64,000 bases of DNA from Ichthyophis bannanicus (taxonomy: Eukaryota > Chordata > Amphibia > Gymnophiona > Ichthyophiidae): contig CM066037.1 in NCBI GenBank assembly GCA_033557465.1, positions 517,878,686 to 517,942,685 of the forward strand, written 5' to 3'. Position numbers and translations under genes: made by a program. The notes beneath the pieces are model-generated. The model was not told where the DNA came from and ran no database searches. It saw only the letters and a list, made by a program, of their open reading frames with translations. Shown one piece after another: positions 1 through 10,054 of the stretch; positions within the stretch are counted from its first letter, which is position 1, and the number at the start of each line of letters is the position of its first letter.

Positions 1-123
1 TCTAAAGAAAAGTTAATGAAGAATGTCAGAATTTTATGAGTTTGCAATGTTTTAAAATGCTTTTTATAACAGTTATATGTAAACCACATCAATTGCAGGT
101 TCAGAGTGCCAGTATAGAAGTTT

Positions 124-268
124 GATAAATAAATAAATGGCTTTTAGGTTTTTACCTGTAGCAATAGTGGGTGAAGTGATTTGCCCAAGGTCACAAGGAC
201 CATAGGCAGGATTTGAACGCTGTCATCCCTGATCTCAGCTTGCTGCTCTAACCACTAGGCTACTCCTC
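124..268 (-). mobile_element. CORE-type tRNA-derived SINE
   Basis: Read on the minus strand, this has a tRNA-like head with an A-box-like block (TAGCCTAGTGGTTAGAGC) and a B-box-like block (GTTCAAATCC). A middle segment reads CTTGTGACCTTGGGCAA, which is the hallmark of the CORE domain shared with MIR. A short AT-rich tail of (ATAA) units lies at 124-138. The element is non-coding and depends on a LINE for movement. The tail is too short to assign to L2 or RTE with certainty. Confidence 0.75.
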
Positions 269-694
269 TGCTTCATTAAAATCATGGAAACATAAAACTA
301 AAATATAGTCAAAAGCATTTCCCTTTCATCAATTTAACATAATCAGGGAATACTCAGCAGTTCTGTAATAGGGCCTCAATCATTCTTCCTTCTTCAGTGC
401 TTATTTTTTCCCCTTAGGCGACAACCAACTGCTCATGCTTTGACTTTTGCCACTGGAAGTGTAATCAGTTACATAACCCTCTTGCATGTACTGTAAAACT
501 GCTGGAACTTCAACTAATGGTTTCCTGGACCATGGCATGATTTTCAAGAGCTGCTGAGCAGAGATGGCATCCAACTATCAAAGAAGGGGAGGAGTCTTCT
601 GTAATAAGACTAGGAATGGCTGAACAAAGCCCTGGGTAATTAAGTAAAACATTAAAAAATAGCACAGAAAAGGAAAAAGAGGCAATATCTGGAG
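269..694. other. No recognised feature
   Basis: AT-rich unique-looking sequence. I see no ORF, RNA gene or repeat I can name. The last 50-100 bases may already be decayed CR1 sequence continuous with the next feature. Confidence 0.4.
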
Positions 695-2090
695 AGCTGG
701 GTATACTGACGTCCACAACCTGTGAAACAGTTTAGAAGCTGTAATGGAAGAAGCCGACTTGGATATAATGGCAGTTAGAGACATGATGCACAGAAAACAA
801 TGACTGGGACATAGTTATACCAGGTTATAATCTAGTTAAGAAAGCCAGGGAAGGAAGAAATGAAGGGAAAGATCCAGGATTCTCTACAGGGAGAGCTGTT
901 CCAGCAACTGGTACCAGAACCCACATGGGACGGAGCAACACTGTATTTGATTCTTACAAATGAAGAGAGCAGTTCTGATGAGTGTTCATCTAGCATGCAG
1001 TGATCACCAGATAGCGAGCTTCAATGCTAGGAAACGGGTGGAAATGGTTCATTTAAAAGTGAGGGTCCTAGACTTCAGGAAAACTAACTTTGCAAATATG
1101 GAGGGATACCTCAAGGAATTTTCAGCTGAATGGGAACATCTGGGTGGTGGGGGGTAGAGGAAGTAGAACAGTAGATAAAACCGAAAGGAGATATATTAAG
1201 GGCAATGAACCTTTTTGTTAGGAAAATAAAAGTAATAGGCTGCCACTATGATTTAAAGAAATAGCTGAAAAGGTAAAGAAAAAGAAGTTAGCCTTCATAA
1301 ACTAGAAGAGATTGCAGAAAGAGGGAGACAAAATAACAGTATCTAGAGAACCTAAGGGGAGCTGGCAAAGAAGTCAGGAAAGCAAAGAAGGAAATGGAAG
1401 AAAAAATAGCCAATACAGTAAAACAAGACTTTTTAGGTATGTTAGTGACAGGAGGAAGTGCAAAGGTGTATAGTGAGACTCGAGGGTGATGGGAAGGAAT
1501 ATATAGAGACTGATACAGATAAAACATAATTGCGTAACAAATATTTTTATTCTGCGTTCAAAGGAATGGGACCTCAGAAAACAAGCATAAATAGGAATGG
1601 CAGTGAGGCAGAACTAAAACTATTTTTTAGAAGACTATGTTTGTGAGGAGCTAGCAAAACTAAAAGTGCGGCTGAACAGGATTCATCCAAAAATATTGAG
1701 AGAACTTAGGGAAATACTGGCAACTCCCACTGGCTGACCTTTTCAATGCTATTTTAGTGTTAGGAGTAATCCTGGAGATGGGCAAATGCGGTTCCTGTCC
1801 ACCACAGTGAAAGTAAGGAAGAGGTTGGTAACAACAAACCAGTTAGTCTGACCTTTGTAGTGAGTAAATGGAAATGCTGATAAAGCAGAAAATGGTGCGG
1901 TTTCTGGAAACCAAGAAATTACAGGATCTGAGACAGCATGGCTTTATTAGAGGTAGGTCTTGTTCGATTAATCTTTTTGATTTCTTTGACTGGGTGACCA
2001 TAGAATTGGATAGGCGTATAAAGAAATTGCCAGGTCAAAAAAGCCTGTTATTTATTTTTAAAATGAGCCACTGCCAAGAATCCTAGTTTA
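695..2090 (+). pseudogene. Decayed CR1 LINE, ORF2 remnant (family A)
   Basis: Short pieces in different frames match, in order, the CR1 copies at 6.4-9.7 kb. Around 735-830 an endonuclease piece resembles the text at 9,290-9,360 read on the minus strand. At 1,060-1,130 is the linker with LDFRKTNFA, and at 1,868-2,020 a reverse-transcriptase piece with QHGFIRGRSC followed by FFDWV. Frameshifts and stops interrupt every domain, and most of the endonuclease is deleted. The RT active site is missing because the copy stops near 2,060. It is much more diverged than the copy at 6.7 kb, so it is an older insertion. Confidence 0.75.
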
Positions 2091-2612
2091 AACTGTCTCT
2101 AATCCCATCATCTTTTTAATCAGGTTAGTTCTGTGATGCTGGCCGACCACTGTATTGGATCATTAGTAAACAATAAAGGAACAAGTAAACGCTGCATTTA
2201 AAGACACTACTTTCATGTTTGCTTCTTTTCCATCAGAGCAACTGATTTTCTGGGGAAAGTAAGTCTCCTGGGAAGTTTCCAGCTGCAAGGAATGGATAAC
2301 TTGGCGTACCTTTTGCAGTCATCGCCAAGTACTCAGTTTACCATAATGACACAAAGACTGCATGCCCAGCAGACAAAACAGGCAAATCTCATGAGGAATA
2401 ACTAAATTATATAATAAGCTTTCCGAGTCTTGGGACATATAGGATTCCACTTAGCTAATGTAATGACAGATGGCCACAGAAAAATACGCAAATATACATG
2501 TCTTGAAGCTGATCAGTCTAAGGTTTTGAAAACTGTGCCCCTTGGCAGGACTAATCTCCAGCACCTGTACACCACCATGTAACTACCTTACAAGGCACTA
2601 TAGAACAAGAAG
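2091..2612. other. No recognised feature
   Basis: No coding region or named repeat seen. The base composition is ordinary and AT-rich. It ends where the left arm of a DIRS-type inverted repeat begins. Confidence 0.35.
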
Positions 2613-3278
2613 AGATTTTAATCATACTTGATAATCTCTTTTCCTTAAATCCTGTTAAACCAGTCCAAATGAGTGTGTTACGTCCCCCTGCCAGCAGGTG
2701 GAGACAGATTTGAGCAACTTTCAATGGATGTGATCACCTGGTATATCCTCTGGTACAGAGAGAAGCCAGTATGACACTTCGCAAGCAATAAGCAAAACTG
2801 AAAAAAACTCAGAATGTTAAACAAACAAAAAACATCTTTTTTCATGAAGAGCATGAGCAAGTAATTAGCTCCCTTACCATCAAAAAAAGGGAGTCAGACC
2901 ACAAGGCTAACTAGACCTTCCATGGTAACCAAAAGCCCTTAAACCTGTAGAAAGTATCTCCCAAGCAATAACATCAATAACACAACCAAAACGTAGACTT
3001 TCCAAAAGGAGTTTTCCAGGCTGGGTCCTGGACTGGTTCCGCAAGATTCAAGGAAAGGATATTATTAGGTATAACTGAAATCTTTCTTGTTTTATCCTGC
3101 TAGACCAGTCCAGATGAGTGGGATGTACCCAAGCAGGGTGGGAGGAAGAAGACAAACAAGAAAGACTACCCTGTTAGAAGAGTCACCCGAATAATATCCA
3201 AAAGTACTCTATAGGGCCTCACAAAGGGGATTTATCACTGTCCTCTGGGGGCACCCAAGCGGACTCCACTCAAGAAAG
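2613..3278 (-). mobile_element. DIRS-like retrotransposon, right (3') end fragment
   Basis: Two inverted arms lie at about 2,613-2,667 and 3,029-3,082, separated by about 360 bases. The right arm is followed at 3,083-3,125 by a direct partial copy of the same motif (TAGACCAGTCCAGATGAG). The same three-part layout occurs at 17,274-17,640 and at 52,412-52,999, where it directly follows a DIRS recombinase gene. DIRS elements are known for inverted terminal repeats plus an internal complementary region, which fits. Orientation is inferred from the 52 kb copy. No coding part of this copy was found. Confidence 0.6.
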
Positions 3279-4045
3279 TTACACGATGCAAGGTACCACC
3301 TTAGAAATCACCACCCAGGGAAACGATTTAGGCATCATCGTGGATAACACATTGAAACCCAGTGTGTAGCGGTGGCCAAGAAAGCAAATACAATGCTAGG
3401 AATCATAAGGAAAGTAATGGAGAATAAAACAAAGAATATTGTGTGCAATTCTGGTTGCCATATTTTAAAAAGAATATAGCTGAATTAGAAAAGATACAAA
3501 GAAGAGTGACAAAAATGGTAAAGGGAATAGCAGTGCACCCCTATGAGGAGAGGCTTAAAAGGTCGGGGCTCTTCAATTTGGAAAAGAGACGGCTAAGGGG
3601 GGATACAACAGATGTCTATAAATTAATGAATGGAGTAGAATGGGTAAATGTAGACCAGCTGTTTGCACCATCAAAAAGTAGAAAGACTACAGGACACACA
3701 ATGAAGCTACAATGCAACCCGTTTAAGATGAACAAAAAAATATTTTCTCTTATTAAATGCATAATCAAACTCTGGAATGCGTTACCAGAGGATGTAGTAC
3801 AAGCTGCTGTGTAGCTGGGTTTGAAAAAAACGTTTGGACAAGTTCCTGGAGGAAAGGTCCATAAACCATTATTAAAGAGGACCCGAGAAATCCACTGCTT
3901 GCACCGGGACAAGCACTGTGGAATCTGTGTGTCTCTTTGGGAACCTGCCAGGTATTTGTGGCCTGAACTGGCCACTGTTGGAAACAGCATACTGAGCTTG
4001 ATGGCCTTTGTCTGACCCAAAATGATATTTCTTATGTTCTTATGT
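3279..4045 (+). pseudogene. CR1 LINE 3' fragment (family B)
   Basis: Positions 3,443-3,814 encode the C-terminal thumb region of a CR1 reverse transcriptase, with QFWLPYFKK, EKIQRR and LFNLEKRRLRGD, then KLWNALPEDVV. The 3' untranslated end closes with a short TTCTTATG repeat, as in the long copy that ends near 37,320. Palm, finger and endonuclease domains are absent, so it is a 5'-truncated insertion with small frameshifts. It sits beside a DIRS end and may have inserted into that DIRS copy. Confidence 0.85.
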
Positions 4046-4581
4046 AAGAAGGTTCCACTCCATGGAGTGAACTGAAATTCACTCCTGAACATACTTACCA
4101 GGCAGGACACACCCTGTCTCGAACAGTCTACAGGGGTTAACAGGCAACAGAGGACTTGACCTTTGCCAGCACTTTTCTTAAACTGCTGAGGGTGGAAAAG
4201 GTCATCAGCAGGAGAAATGAGAATTGCTATGAACTCAAACAACCTCCGTCCATCCACCAAATGCAGCAAGTAGTCTGTTGAAGACCCTTCTCTATGAAAG
4301 AAGCCATACCACAATCCAGTCAGGCTAAGAAAGGAGGGGGCAATCTCCTTGAAGAAAAGGATGGCAAAGGTTTCACCGTGAAAAAGGAGCCATCCAAAAA
4401 ACAGAAAAGCGTACCTGAAGCCAAAGGCCACAACCAGAGTAGGAACTAAACCACAAGCAGAATAGGATCCTTACTACTGTCAAACCCATGTTCACAGAAT
4501 GTTATTATAAGTTCTCAAAGTTCATCCAATTCCCCCTACCCTAATGTTCATTCTAACTCGCTTTGACTCCATAAAAAGTGG
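4046..4581. other. No recognised feature; possibly DIRS interior
   Basis: No supported gene. It may be the interrupted continuation of the DIRS copy whose right end lies at 2.6-3.3 kb, but I could not match it to coding DIRS sequence. The long minus-strand reading frame over 3,616-4,431 is antisense to the CR1 fragment and is not considered a gene. Confidence 0.3.
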
Positions 4582-4583
4582 TA

Positions 4584-4811
4584 CAGTCGTCCCTCGCCAC
4601 TTCGCGCTTCGACTTTCATGGCTTCACTCTATCGCGGTTTTTCAAATACGAGTGTAATGGTGACTAAAGGGGTGTTATAGGCTGTAAACAGGTTTTCTAT
4701 GCTCAAACTACGAAAATATTTGATTTATAAATAAAGAATCCTACTTCTCGGAAATTCACTTACTGCGGTAGATTCTGGAACTGATTAACCGCGATAAACG
4801 AGAGATGACTA
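4584..4811. mobile_element. Tigger/pogo-like MITE
   Basis: A 228-bp non-coding element with imperfect terminal inverted repeats. The left end begins CAGTCGTCCCTCGCC. The right end closes CGATAAACGAGAGATGACT, whose complement matches at roughly 16 of 22 positions. A TA target site precedes the left end at 4,582-4,583, but the right-hand TA is altered. Termini of the CAGTCGTCCCTCG type are typical of Tigger (pogo-like Tc1/mariner) elements. There is no internal ORF, so it needs a transposase in trans. Confidence 0.65.
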
Positions 4812-5175
4812 TTGTGGCGGTCGCGCCCCTACCAGGCGGTCGCCTAGTAGGGACGGGAAGCCATCTTGAATTCCTCTTTACCAAGGATTGTAGTTGTGTA
4901 TAGAGATAAATGAACCAAGTGGTTGTTTCAAAGCACACAGGAATTTTATTAGCTTCCGTGGCAAGCGGATAACAAATCTTTCAAGCAGTTGTACACTCAA
5001 GTCAAAGAAAATAAAGGATAATCTTCTCCTATTAAAGCAAAGCTTACAACCAATGTTGTAGTAGAATTATTTACACAGGCTTTCTTTTCTTTTCCCTTTA
5101 TGATGCTTCTTAATTCCGTAATCATAAAGCACATGTATTTACAATTCCTAACTTCTCACTGCTCTCAGGCTTTCA
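4812..5175 (-). other. 3' flank of the unknown ORF, with polyadenylation signal
   Basis: Lies downstream of the minus-strand ORF at 5,176-6,048. A minus-strand AATAAA-type signal lies at about 4,945-4,950, roughly 230 bases after the stop codon. No other feature recognised. Confidence 0.35.
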
Positions 5176-6048
5176 TTACTTGGCCACAATGCACATATCA
5201 CAGTCCATCTCAGAACAAGCTGAAGTCAGGTCACTTTCTTTACCTTCTACCTCCATGCTTTCTGCTGAGCTGTATCTTGGCAAAGTTTGAAAACGCTCCG
5301 GCACTTTATGCTTAATGTTCTTTAACAGGTTAAACAGCCTATTCCACTGAATGGCCCCTTCTCCTCTAGGTAGGACTTCAACGGGCTTCTCCTGTTCAGT
5401 TTCTCCTGAAAACCCCTTCCTCCTAATCCGGGTTTTCTCAGGCCTAAACCTCTCTTCAGAGTCAGAGCAAGAAACACAGGGGTTTGGCTTTACTGCTTTC
5501 TTTCTCCTACCTTGGAGTCTTGTTGCAGCACCTTCCTGGCTGAGGCTTCTGTGGCTTGTGACTCTCTCTGCCTCTGAGCTAGACAGGGAATCAGGGTAAG
5601 ACCTCCACTTCCCTTCCTGGGGCTTCTGCTGCCTGCAGACAGACCCTTCATCAGAGGAGTCTAAGCACTCTTGCCTTGGCCTTCTCAAAGCCAACCTTTT
5701 CTCCCTCTCCCTCTTGCCAGTCTGTTTGGTCCTCTGCCTGGAACCTTCTCTGTAGCTTCCTTGGCTACAGTGCTGGCTGCTCTTGTCTCTACTGCTGCTC
5801 TCTTTGTGGCTGCTTCTCTCTTGGCTGCTTCTTGCTTGGCTGCCTTTCTCTTGACTGCTTCTCTCAACTTTGTTTGTTTTCTCAAACTTAAACGTTGAGC
5901 AGGGCACCTCCCTTCCTGACTCCACCCACTTGTACCTCCTACTCTTACCTGAGGTTGTCATGGAGTCTGGGAGTGGCTTAAACCTAGCTCTACCCTCTTG
6001 GTTTCTCTCAGGGATTTTGCTGTGTTGTATGTGTTCTAGTGCACCCAT
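5176..6048 (-). CDS. Unidentified 290-aa charged, Ser/Arg-rich ORF
   Basis: I do not recognise this protein. The reading frame is open for 290 codons, which is unusual among the decayed repeats around it. Residues about 60-125 are very rich in Ser, Lys, Glu, Arg and Gln, with repeats such as SSQEKGSQ and SSQERSSH. Residues 125-230 are basic with DSSDEGS and CSDSEE acidic-serine patches. The C-terminus is acidic (SAESMEVEGKESD). No catalytic motif, signal peptide, membrane segment or zinc motif is evident. It could be a gag-like or accessory ORF of an LTR or other element, or a chance frame in a biased sequence, since the opposite strand also has open frames here. A polyadenylation signal lies downstream near 4,945. 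There is no sign of splicing. Confidence 0.35.
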   Translation of the reverse strand: MGALEHIQHSKIPERNQEGRARFKPLPDSMTTSGKSRRYKWVESGREVPCSTFKFEKTNKVERSSQEKGSQARSSQERSSHKESSSRDKSSQHCSQGSYREGSRQRTKQTGKREREKRLALRRPRQECLDSSDEGSVCRQQKPQEGKWRSYPDSLSSSEAERVTSHRSLSQEGAATRLQGRRKKAVKPNPCVSCSDSEERFRPEKTRIRRKGFSGETEQEKPVEVLPRGEGAIQWNRLFNLLKNIKHKVPERFQTLPRYSSAESMEVEGKESDLTSACSEMDCDMCIVAK

Positions 6049-6409
6049 CCCCCGAAAAGAAGAAAAAGTTCTTCTCTCTCTTTTATTTCCATGCTGAGCT
6101 GCACTCTCCTTACCACACTAGAGGATATGTTAGATAAATAAATAAATGCCACAGCATGAACATACTTTGACAGAGGCCAAAGACTCCTGGTAGGAATTTT
6201 AAAGGACCAATCCACCAACCCCAGACGAGTCCTTCCAGGGCCATCTACCACAGGAGCTCACTAAGATCAACAGGACACCTCAAGCAAACAGAAATACTTC
6301 ACTGCTGCTGAAGGAAGCCTTGTTGAGATACTCACCCAAGAAGTCCCTTGGAGGAAAATCCTGTAGCACAAAAAAGGGTTGCCACTCGAGCCCCAAGGAT
6401 TTAGGGACA
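6049..6409. other. No clear feature; short ATAA run
   Basis: Contains a small (ATAA) run near 6,133-6,147, similar to LINE or SINE tails, but no body could be attached to it. Nothing else recognised up to the CR1 segment. Confidence 0.3.
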
Positions 6410-6728
6410 TGCCGTAGCCGTTTTCTACATCCCCCAGCTGTTCCCATCCCACTAATGACTCCCTCAGGTATTGGCCCATCTTGACAAAGTTAGTTTTCCT
6501 AAAGTCTAAGACCCTTGCTTTTGAATGGATTTTTATCAGCCCTAGTCCTAATACTGTACCACACCATCTGGTGATCACTGGATGCAGAATGATCTCCCTC
6601 TATAACATCAGAGACACTTTCACCACTGGTAAGCACTAAGTCCAGTATGGCCCTTTCACGTGTGGGTTCTATTACCAGTTGCCTGAATAGTTCTCCCTGT
6701 AGAGAATCCAGGATCTCCTTACTTCTAG
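6410..6728 (-). pseudogene. CR1 family A ORF2, endonuclease end and linker (distal part of split element)
   Basis: On the minus strand this encodes the end of a CR1 endonuclease (LDSLQGELFRQL, then IEPTRERAILDLV and a SSDHQMVW block carrying the conserved Asp-His) and the linker (LDFRKTNF, GQYLRESLVGWEQL). A one-base indel breaks the frame near 6,530. It continues in sense and order from the minus-strand endonuclease at 8,967-9,690, from which it is separated by the plus-strand CR1 at 6,729-8,966. The two pieces are therefore best read as one older CR1 split by a later one. Confidence 0.8.
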
Positions 6729-8885
6729 ATGATGGTGTGGTTCAGTATTAGGACTAGGGCTGTTAGAATCCATTCCAAGGTGAAGATCTTAGACTTTAGG
6801 AAGACTAACTTTGCGAAGATGGGCCAATACCTCAGGGAGTCGTTAGTGGGATGGGAACAGCTGGGGGATGTAGAACAACAGTGGGCAAAACTGAAAGGGG
6901 GTATTTTAAAGGCAACCAACCTTTTTGTTAAAATGGTAAATAAAGGCAAAAGGAACAGGAGACCGCTATGGTTTTCGAAGGAAGTAGCTGAAAAAGTGAA
7001 GAAAAAGAGGGAGGCTTTCATGAAATACAAGAAATCACAGAGAAAGGAAGACAGGCATCTGTATTTGGAACAACTTAGAGAAGCTAGCAAAGTAGTCAAG
7101 AAGGCAAAGATTCAAAAGGAGGAGGAAATAGCCAATGCAATAAAATGGGGAGATAAGACATTTTTCAGATATATTAGTGAGAAGAGGAAGGGCAAAAGTG
7201 GTATTGTCAGACTCAAGGGTACAAGGGGGGAATATGTAGAAGCTGATAAGGATAAAGCGGAATTGCTTAACAAATATTTTTGTTCTGTGTTCACAGATGA
7301 AGAACCAGGAGCAGGACCTCAGAAAACACCCACAAATAAGAACAGAAGCGAGGGACATCTTGAACAATTTTCAGAAGACTGTGTTCGTGAGAAACTAGCT
7401 CAACTTAAAGTAGACAAAGCGATGGGACCGGATGGGATACACCCTAGAATACTGAGGGAACTTGGGGACGTTCTAGCAACTCCACTGACTGACCTTTTCA
7501 ATGCCTCGTTGGAGTCGGGAGTGGTGCCAAAGGACTGGAGAGAGGCTCATGTGGTGCCTTTACACAAAAGCGGAAGTAAGGATGTGGTTGAAAACTACAG
7601 GCCGGTTAGTTTAACTTCGGTGGTGAGTAAATTAATGGAAACGCTGTTGAAAGAGAAAATAGTGAGGTTTCTGGAGTCCAGCGGATTACAGGATCCGAGG
7701 CAGCATGGATTCACCAGAGGCAGGTCTTGTCAGACAAATCTGATTGATTTCTTTGACTGGGTGATCAGGGAGTTGGACCGAGGGAGAGCTCTAGATGTGG
7801 TGTATTTAGATTTCAGTAAAGCCTTTGACACTGTTCCTCACAGACGACTTATAAACAAACTGAGCACCCTAGGGATGGACCCTAAAGTTACTGCTTGGGT
7901 TAGAAATTGGTTGGGTGGGAGGCGACAAAGAGTACAAGTAAATGGAGCTCACTCTGAGGAGAAGGATGTTACCAGTGGTGTGCCCCAGGGATCTGTCCTT
8001 GGTCCGATTCTTTTTAACATCTTTGTTAGTGATATAGCGGAAGGGCTGTCGGGTAAGGTTTGCCTCTTTGCGGATGATACCAAAATCTGCAATAAAGTAG
8101 ACACCCAGGAAGGTGTAGATAACATGAGGAGGGATCTAGCTAAGCTTGAAGAATGGTCTAGAATTTGGCAGCTGGGATTTAATGTTAAAAAATGTAAGGT
8201 CATGCATTTGGGCTGCAGCAATCCAAGGGAGCAATACAGCATAGGAGGTGAAGTACTTTTGTCCACTAAAGAAGAGCGGGACCTAGGCGTAGTTGTGTCC
8301 GATGATCTTAAAGTAGCTAAACAGGTAGAAAAGGCGACGGCAAAAGCTAGACGGATGCTTGGGTGCATACGGAGAGGAATGGCTAGCAGAAAAAAGGAGG
8401 TGATATTGCCTCTGTATAAGTCTTTGGTGCGACCTCATTTGGAGTATGGTGTGCAATTCTGGAGACCGCACCTTCAAAAGGATGTGAACAGGATGGAGTC
8501 GGTGCAGAGGGTTGCTACTAAGATGATTAGTAGTCTTCATTATAAAGCATATGAGGACAGACTTAAGGATCTTAATATGTACACCTTAGAGGAAAGGCGG
8601 GATAGAGGTGATATGATTGAGATGTTTAAATACCTCCGTGGCATAAATGTTCAGGGAGAGAGCCTCTTTCAATTGAAAGCAAGTTCTGCGACGAGGGGAC
8701 ATGGGATGAGGGTGAAGGGAGATAAATTCAGGAGTGATATGCAGAAATATTTCTTTACGGAAAGAGTAGTGGATCCGTGGAATAGTCTCCCAGTGGAGGT
8801 GGTAGAGATGAGGACAGTAACTGAATTCAAAAAAGCATGGGACCAACACAGAGGATCTCTAAAGGTAAAAAGTGGACTGTTGTAG
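6729..8885 (+). CDS. CR1 LINE ORF2 fragment: reverse transcriptase (718 aa)
   Basis: Encodes the RT part of a CR1 ORF2 protein, which copies LINE RNA into DNA at a nicked target. Visible in order: linker LDFRKTNFAKM (residues about 22-32), DKAMGPDGIHPRIL, the palm strand VYLDFSKAFDTVPH, the SGVPQGSVLGPILF block, the catalytic FADDTKI (F/YxDD box), and a C-terminal region with HLEYGVQFW and ERRDRGDMIEMF, then WNSLPVEVVE. The N-terminal apurinic-like endonuclease is absent, so the first methionine is only the first one after the truncation. No internal stop or frameshift is seen over 2.1 kb, which implies a recent insertion. It cannot mobilise itself without an endonuclease, and no promoter of its own is evident. 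Confidence 0.9.
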   Translation: MMVWFSIRTRAVRIHSKVKILDFRKTNFAKMGQYLRESLVGWEQLGDVEQQWAKLKGGILKATNLFVKMVNKGKRNRRPLWFSKEVAEKVKKKREAFMKYKKSQRKEDRHLYLEQLREASKVVKKAKIQKEEEIANAIKWGDKTFFRYISEKRKGKSGIVRLKGTRGEYVEADKDKAELLNKYFCSVFTDEEPGAGPQKTPTNKNRSEGHLEQFSEDCVREKLAQLKVDKAMGPDGIHPRILRELGDVLATPLTDLFNASLESGVVPKDWREAHVVPLHKSGSKDVVENYRPVSLTSVVSKLMETLLKEKIVRFLESSGLQDPRQHGFTRGRSCQTNLIDFFDWVIRELDRGRALDVVYLDFSKAFDTVPHRRLINKLSTLGMDPKVTAWVRNWLGGRRQRVQVNGAHSEEKDVTSGVPQGSVLGPILFNIFVSDIAEGLSGKVCLFADDTKICNKVDTQEGVDNMRRDLAKLEEWSRIWQLGFNVKKCKVMHLGCSNPREQYSIGGEVLLSTKEERDLGVVVSDDLKVAKQVEKATAKARRMLGCIRRGMASRKKEVILPLYKSLVRPHLEYGVQFWRPHLQKDVNRMESVQRVATKMISSLHYKAYEDRLKDLNMYTLEERRDRGDMIEMFKYLRGINVQGESLFQLKASSATRGHGMRVKGDKFRSDMQKYFFTERVVDPWNSLPVEVVEMRTVTEFKKAWDQHRGSLKVKSGLL

Positions 8886-8966
8886 TTGTTGTTATGGAAG
8901 GACAGACTAGATGGGCCTTGTGGTCTTTTTCTGTCATCATGTTTCTATGTTTCTATGTTTCTATAC
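6729..8966 (+). mobile_element. CR1 LINE (family A), 5'-truncated, young
   Basis: The insertion starts abruptly inside the linker after the endonuclease and runs to a CR1-type 3' end with tandem GTTTCTAT repeats at 8,939-8,966. The reverse-transcriptase frame (6,729-8,885) is uninterrupted. It lies inside a minus-strand copy of the same family. About 150 bases at 6,729-6,880 are an inverted duplicate of 6,420-6,575, so the pair can fold into a hairpin. Confidence 0.9.
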
Positions 8967-9690
8967 TGCAGCAGGGATGTGCCAATCAACATCCAGCATA
9001 TTGAAATCTCCTATCAGTAGCACCTCCCCTTTCCTGGCAATGCTGCATATGTCTTCAATTAACTCTCCGTCCACCTCTTCAACTTGTGAGGGAGGTCTGT
9101 ATATCACACCAATACAAATAGATTTCTCTTTCCCTCTTTCTAGTTTAACCCACAGTGCCTCCTCTCTCCCTTTTAAGCCCTGTATTTCCATAGCTTTAAT
9201 ATTATTTTTTTACATATAGTGCCACTCCTCCTCCCCTTCTTCCTACCCTGTCCTTTCTGAATAAAGTATAGCCTGGTATAGTTACATCCCAGTCATGGTT
9301 GTCCGTGAACCATGTCTCTGTTACTGCCACTAAATCCAAGTCAGCCTCTCCCATTAAAGCCTCAACATCTGGTATCTTATTTCCCATGCTACGAGCATTT
9401 ATAAACACTGCTTTCCAGATGTTGCCCCTTTTATCTATTTTTATAAAGGTATTTATCTGCAAGGCCACCAAGACCTTGCAACAAGAACTATCATGGTACA
9501 CACCATCCAAGAACACCACTGATAATGGGCGCACCTCTCACACAGTAACTGTGCTGAGAAGGATAAGGTCAGGAATTCTTATCGACCTGGCAGCCCTAAC
9601 AATCTGGTCTGCCACCTCCACATGCCGCCTAGCTGTGGAACTAAAGTATGGACACTGCGGGCTTAGTGGTTAACCTCATACCACTATTAC
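8967..9690 (-). pseudogene. CR1 family A ORF2 N-terminus: endonuclease domain
   Basis: The minus strand carries the first two thirds of an APE-type endonuclease: NARSMGNKI (substrate-binding Asn block), the catalytic Glu in AVTETWF, GGGVALYVKK, then VIYRPPSQ and the GDFNMLDVDWH block with catalytic Asp and Asn. The frame changes once near 9,195. At 8,967 the sequence breaks at the 3' end of the plus-strand CR1 and resumes at 6,728. Upstream (9,540-9,690) is the start region of ORF2, with stops. Confidence 0.85.
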
Positions 9691-9751
9691 AGCATAGCCG
9701 ATGCTGCACACCGATCACCCCAAGGAGCACCGATCACCTCACTGGTGACAC

Positions 9752-9860
9752 AGACCAGATGGTACACCATACTGGGTCAAACTTCTGTTTCCAACAGTGC
9801 CCAATCTAGGGCATGTCTTCCCAAAGACACAGGTTTCCAATACTGGTATCGGACCGAGCA
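9752..9860 (-). mobile_element. CR1 family B 3'-end scrap
   Basis: Read on the minus strand, the phrases GGGCACTGTTGGAAACAGAA and GACCCAGTATGG match the 3' untranslated end of the long CR1 at 37,240-37,310. No coding sequence is left. It lies in the insert that separates the ORF1 and ORF2 parts of the family A element. Confidence 0.65.
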
Positions 9861-10054
9861 GCGATTTACCAGTCCCTGTTATCCCCTATCCGGCTACACT
9901 AACGGTTTGCAACATCCTCTGGTAACAAGCTCCAGAGTTGACTACACGTTAAAATAAAATAAAATAATAAAGGCAAAAAAGAGAAGCCTCCCTTATTAGT
10001 GATGTCCTAATGTCCCATTTTGCACCACTCTCGTGGCCAGCGATTCAATGCCAC

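Noticed and set aside
3616..4431. 271-codon minus-strand frame
   Set aside because: It is antisense to the CR1 RT fragment and extends into unassigned sequence. It shows no protein motif.
6410..8966. 5' inversion of one CR1 by twin priming
   Set aside because: The inverted part overlaps the forward part by about 150 diverged bases, and the minus part continues the endonuclease at 8,967-9,690. A nested insertion explains both facts better.
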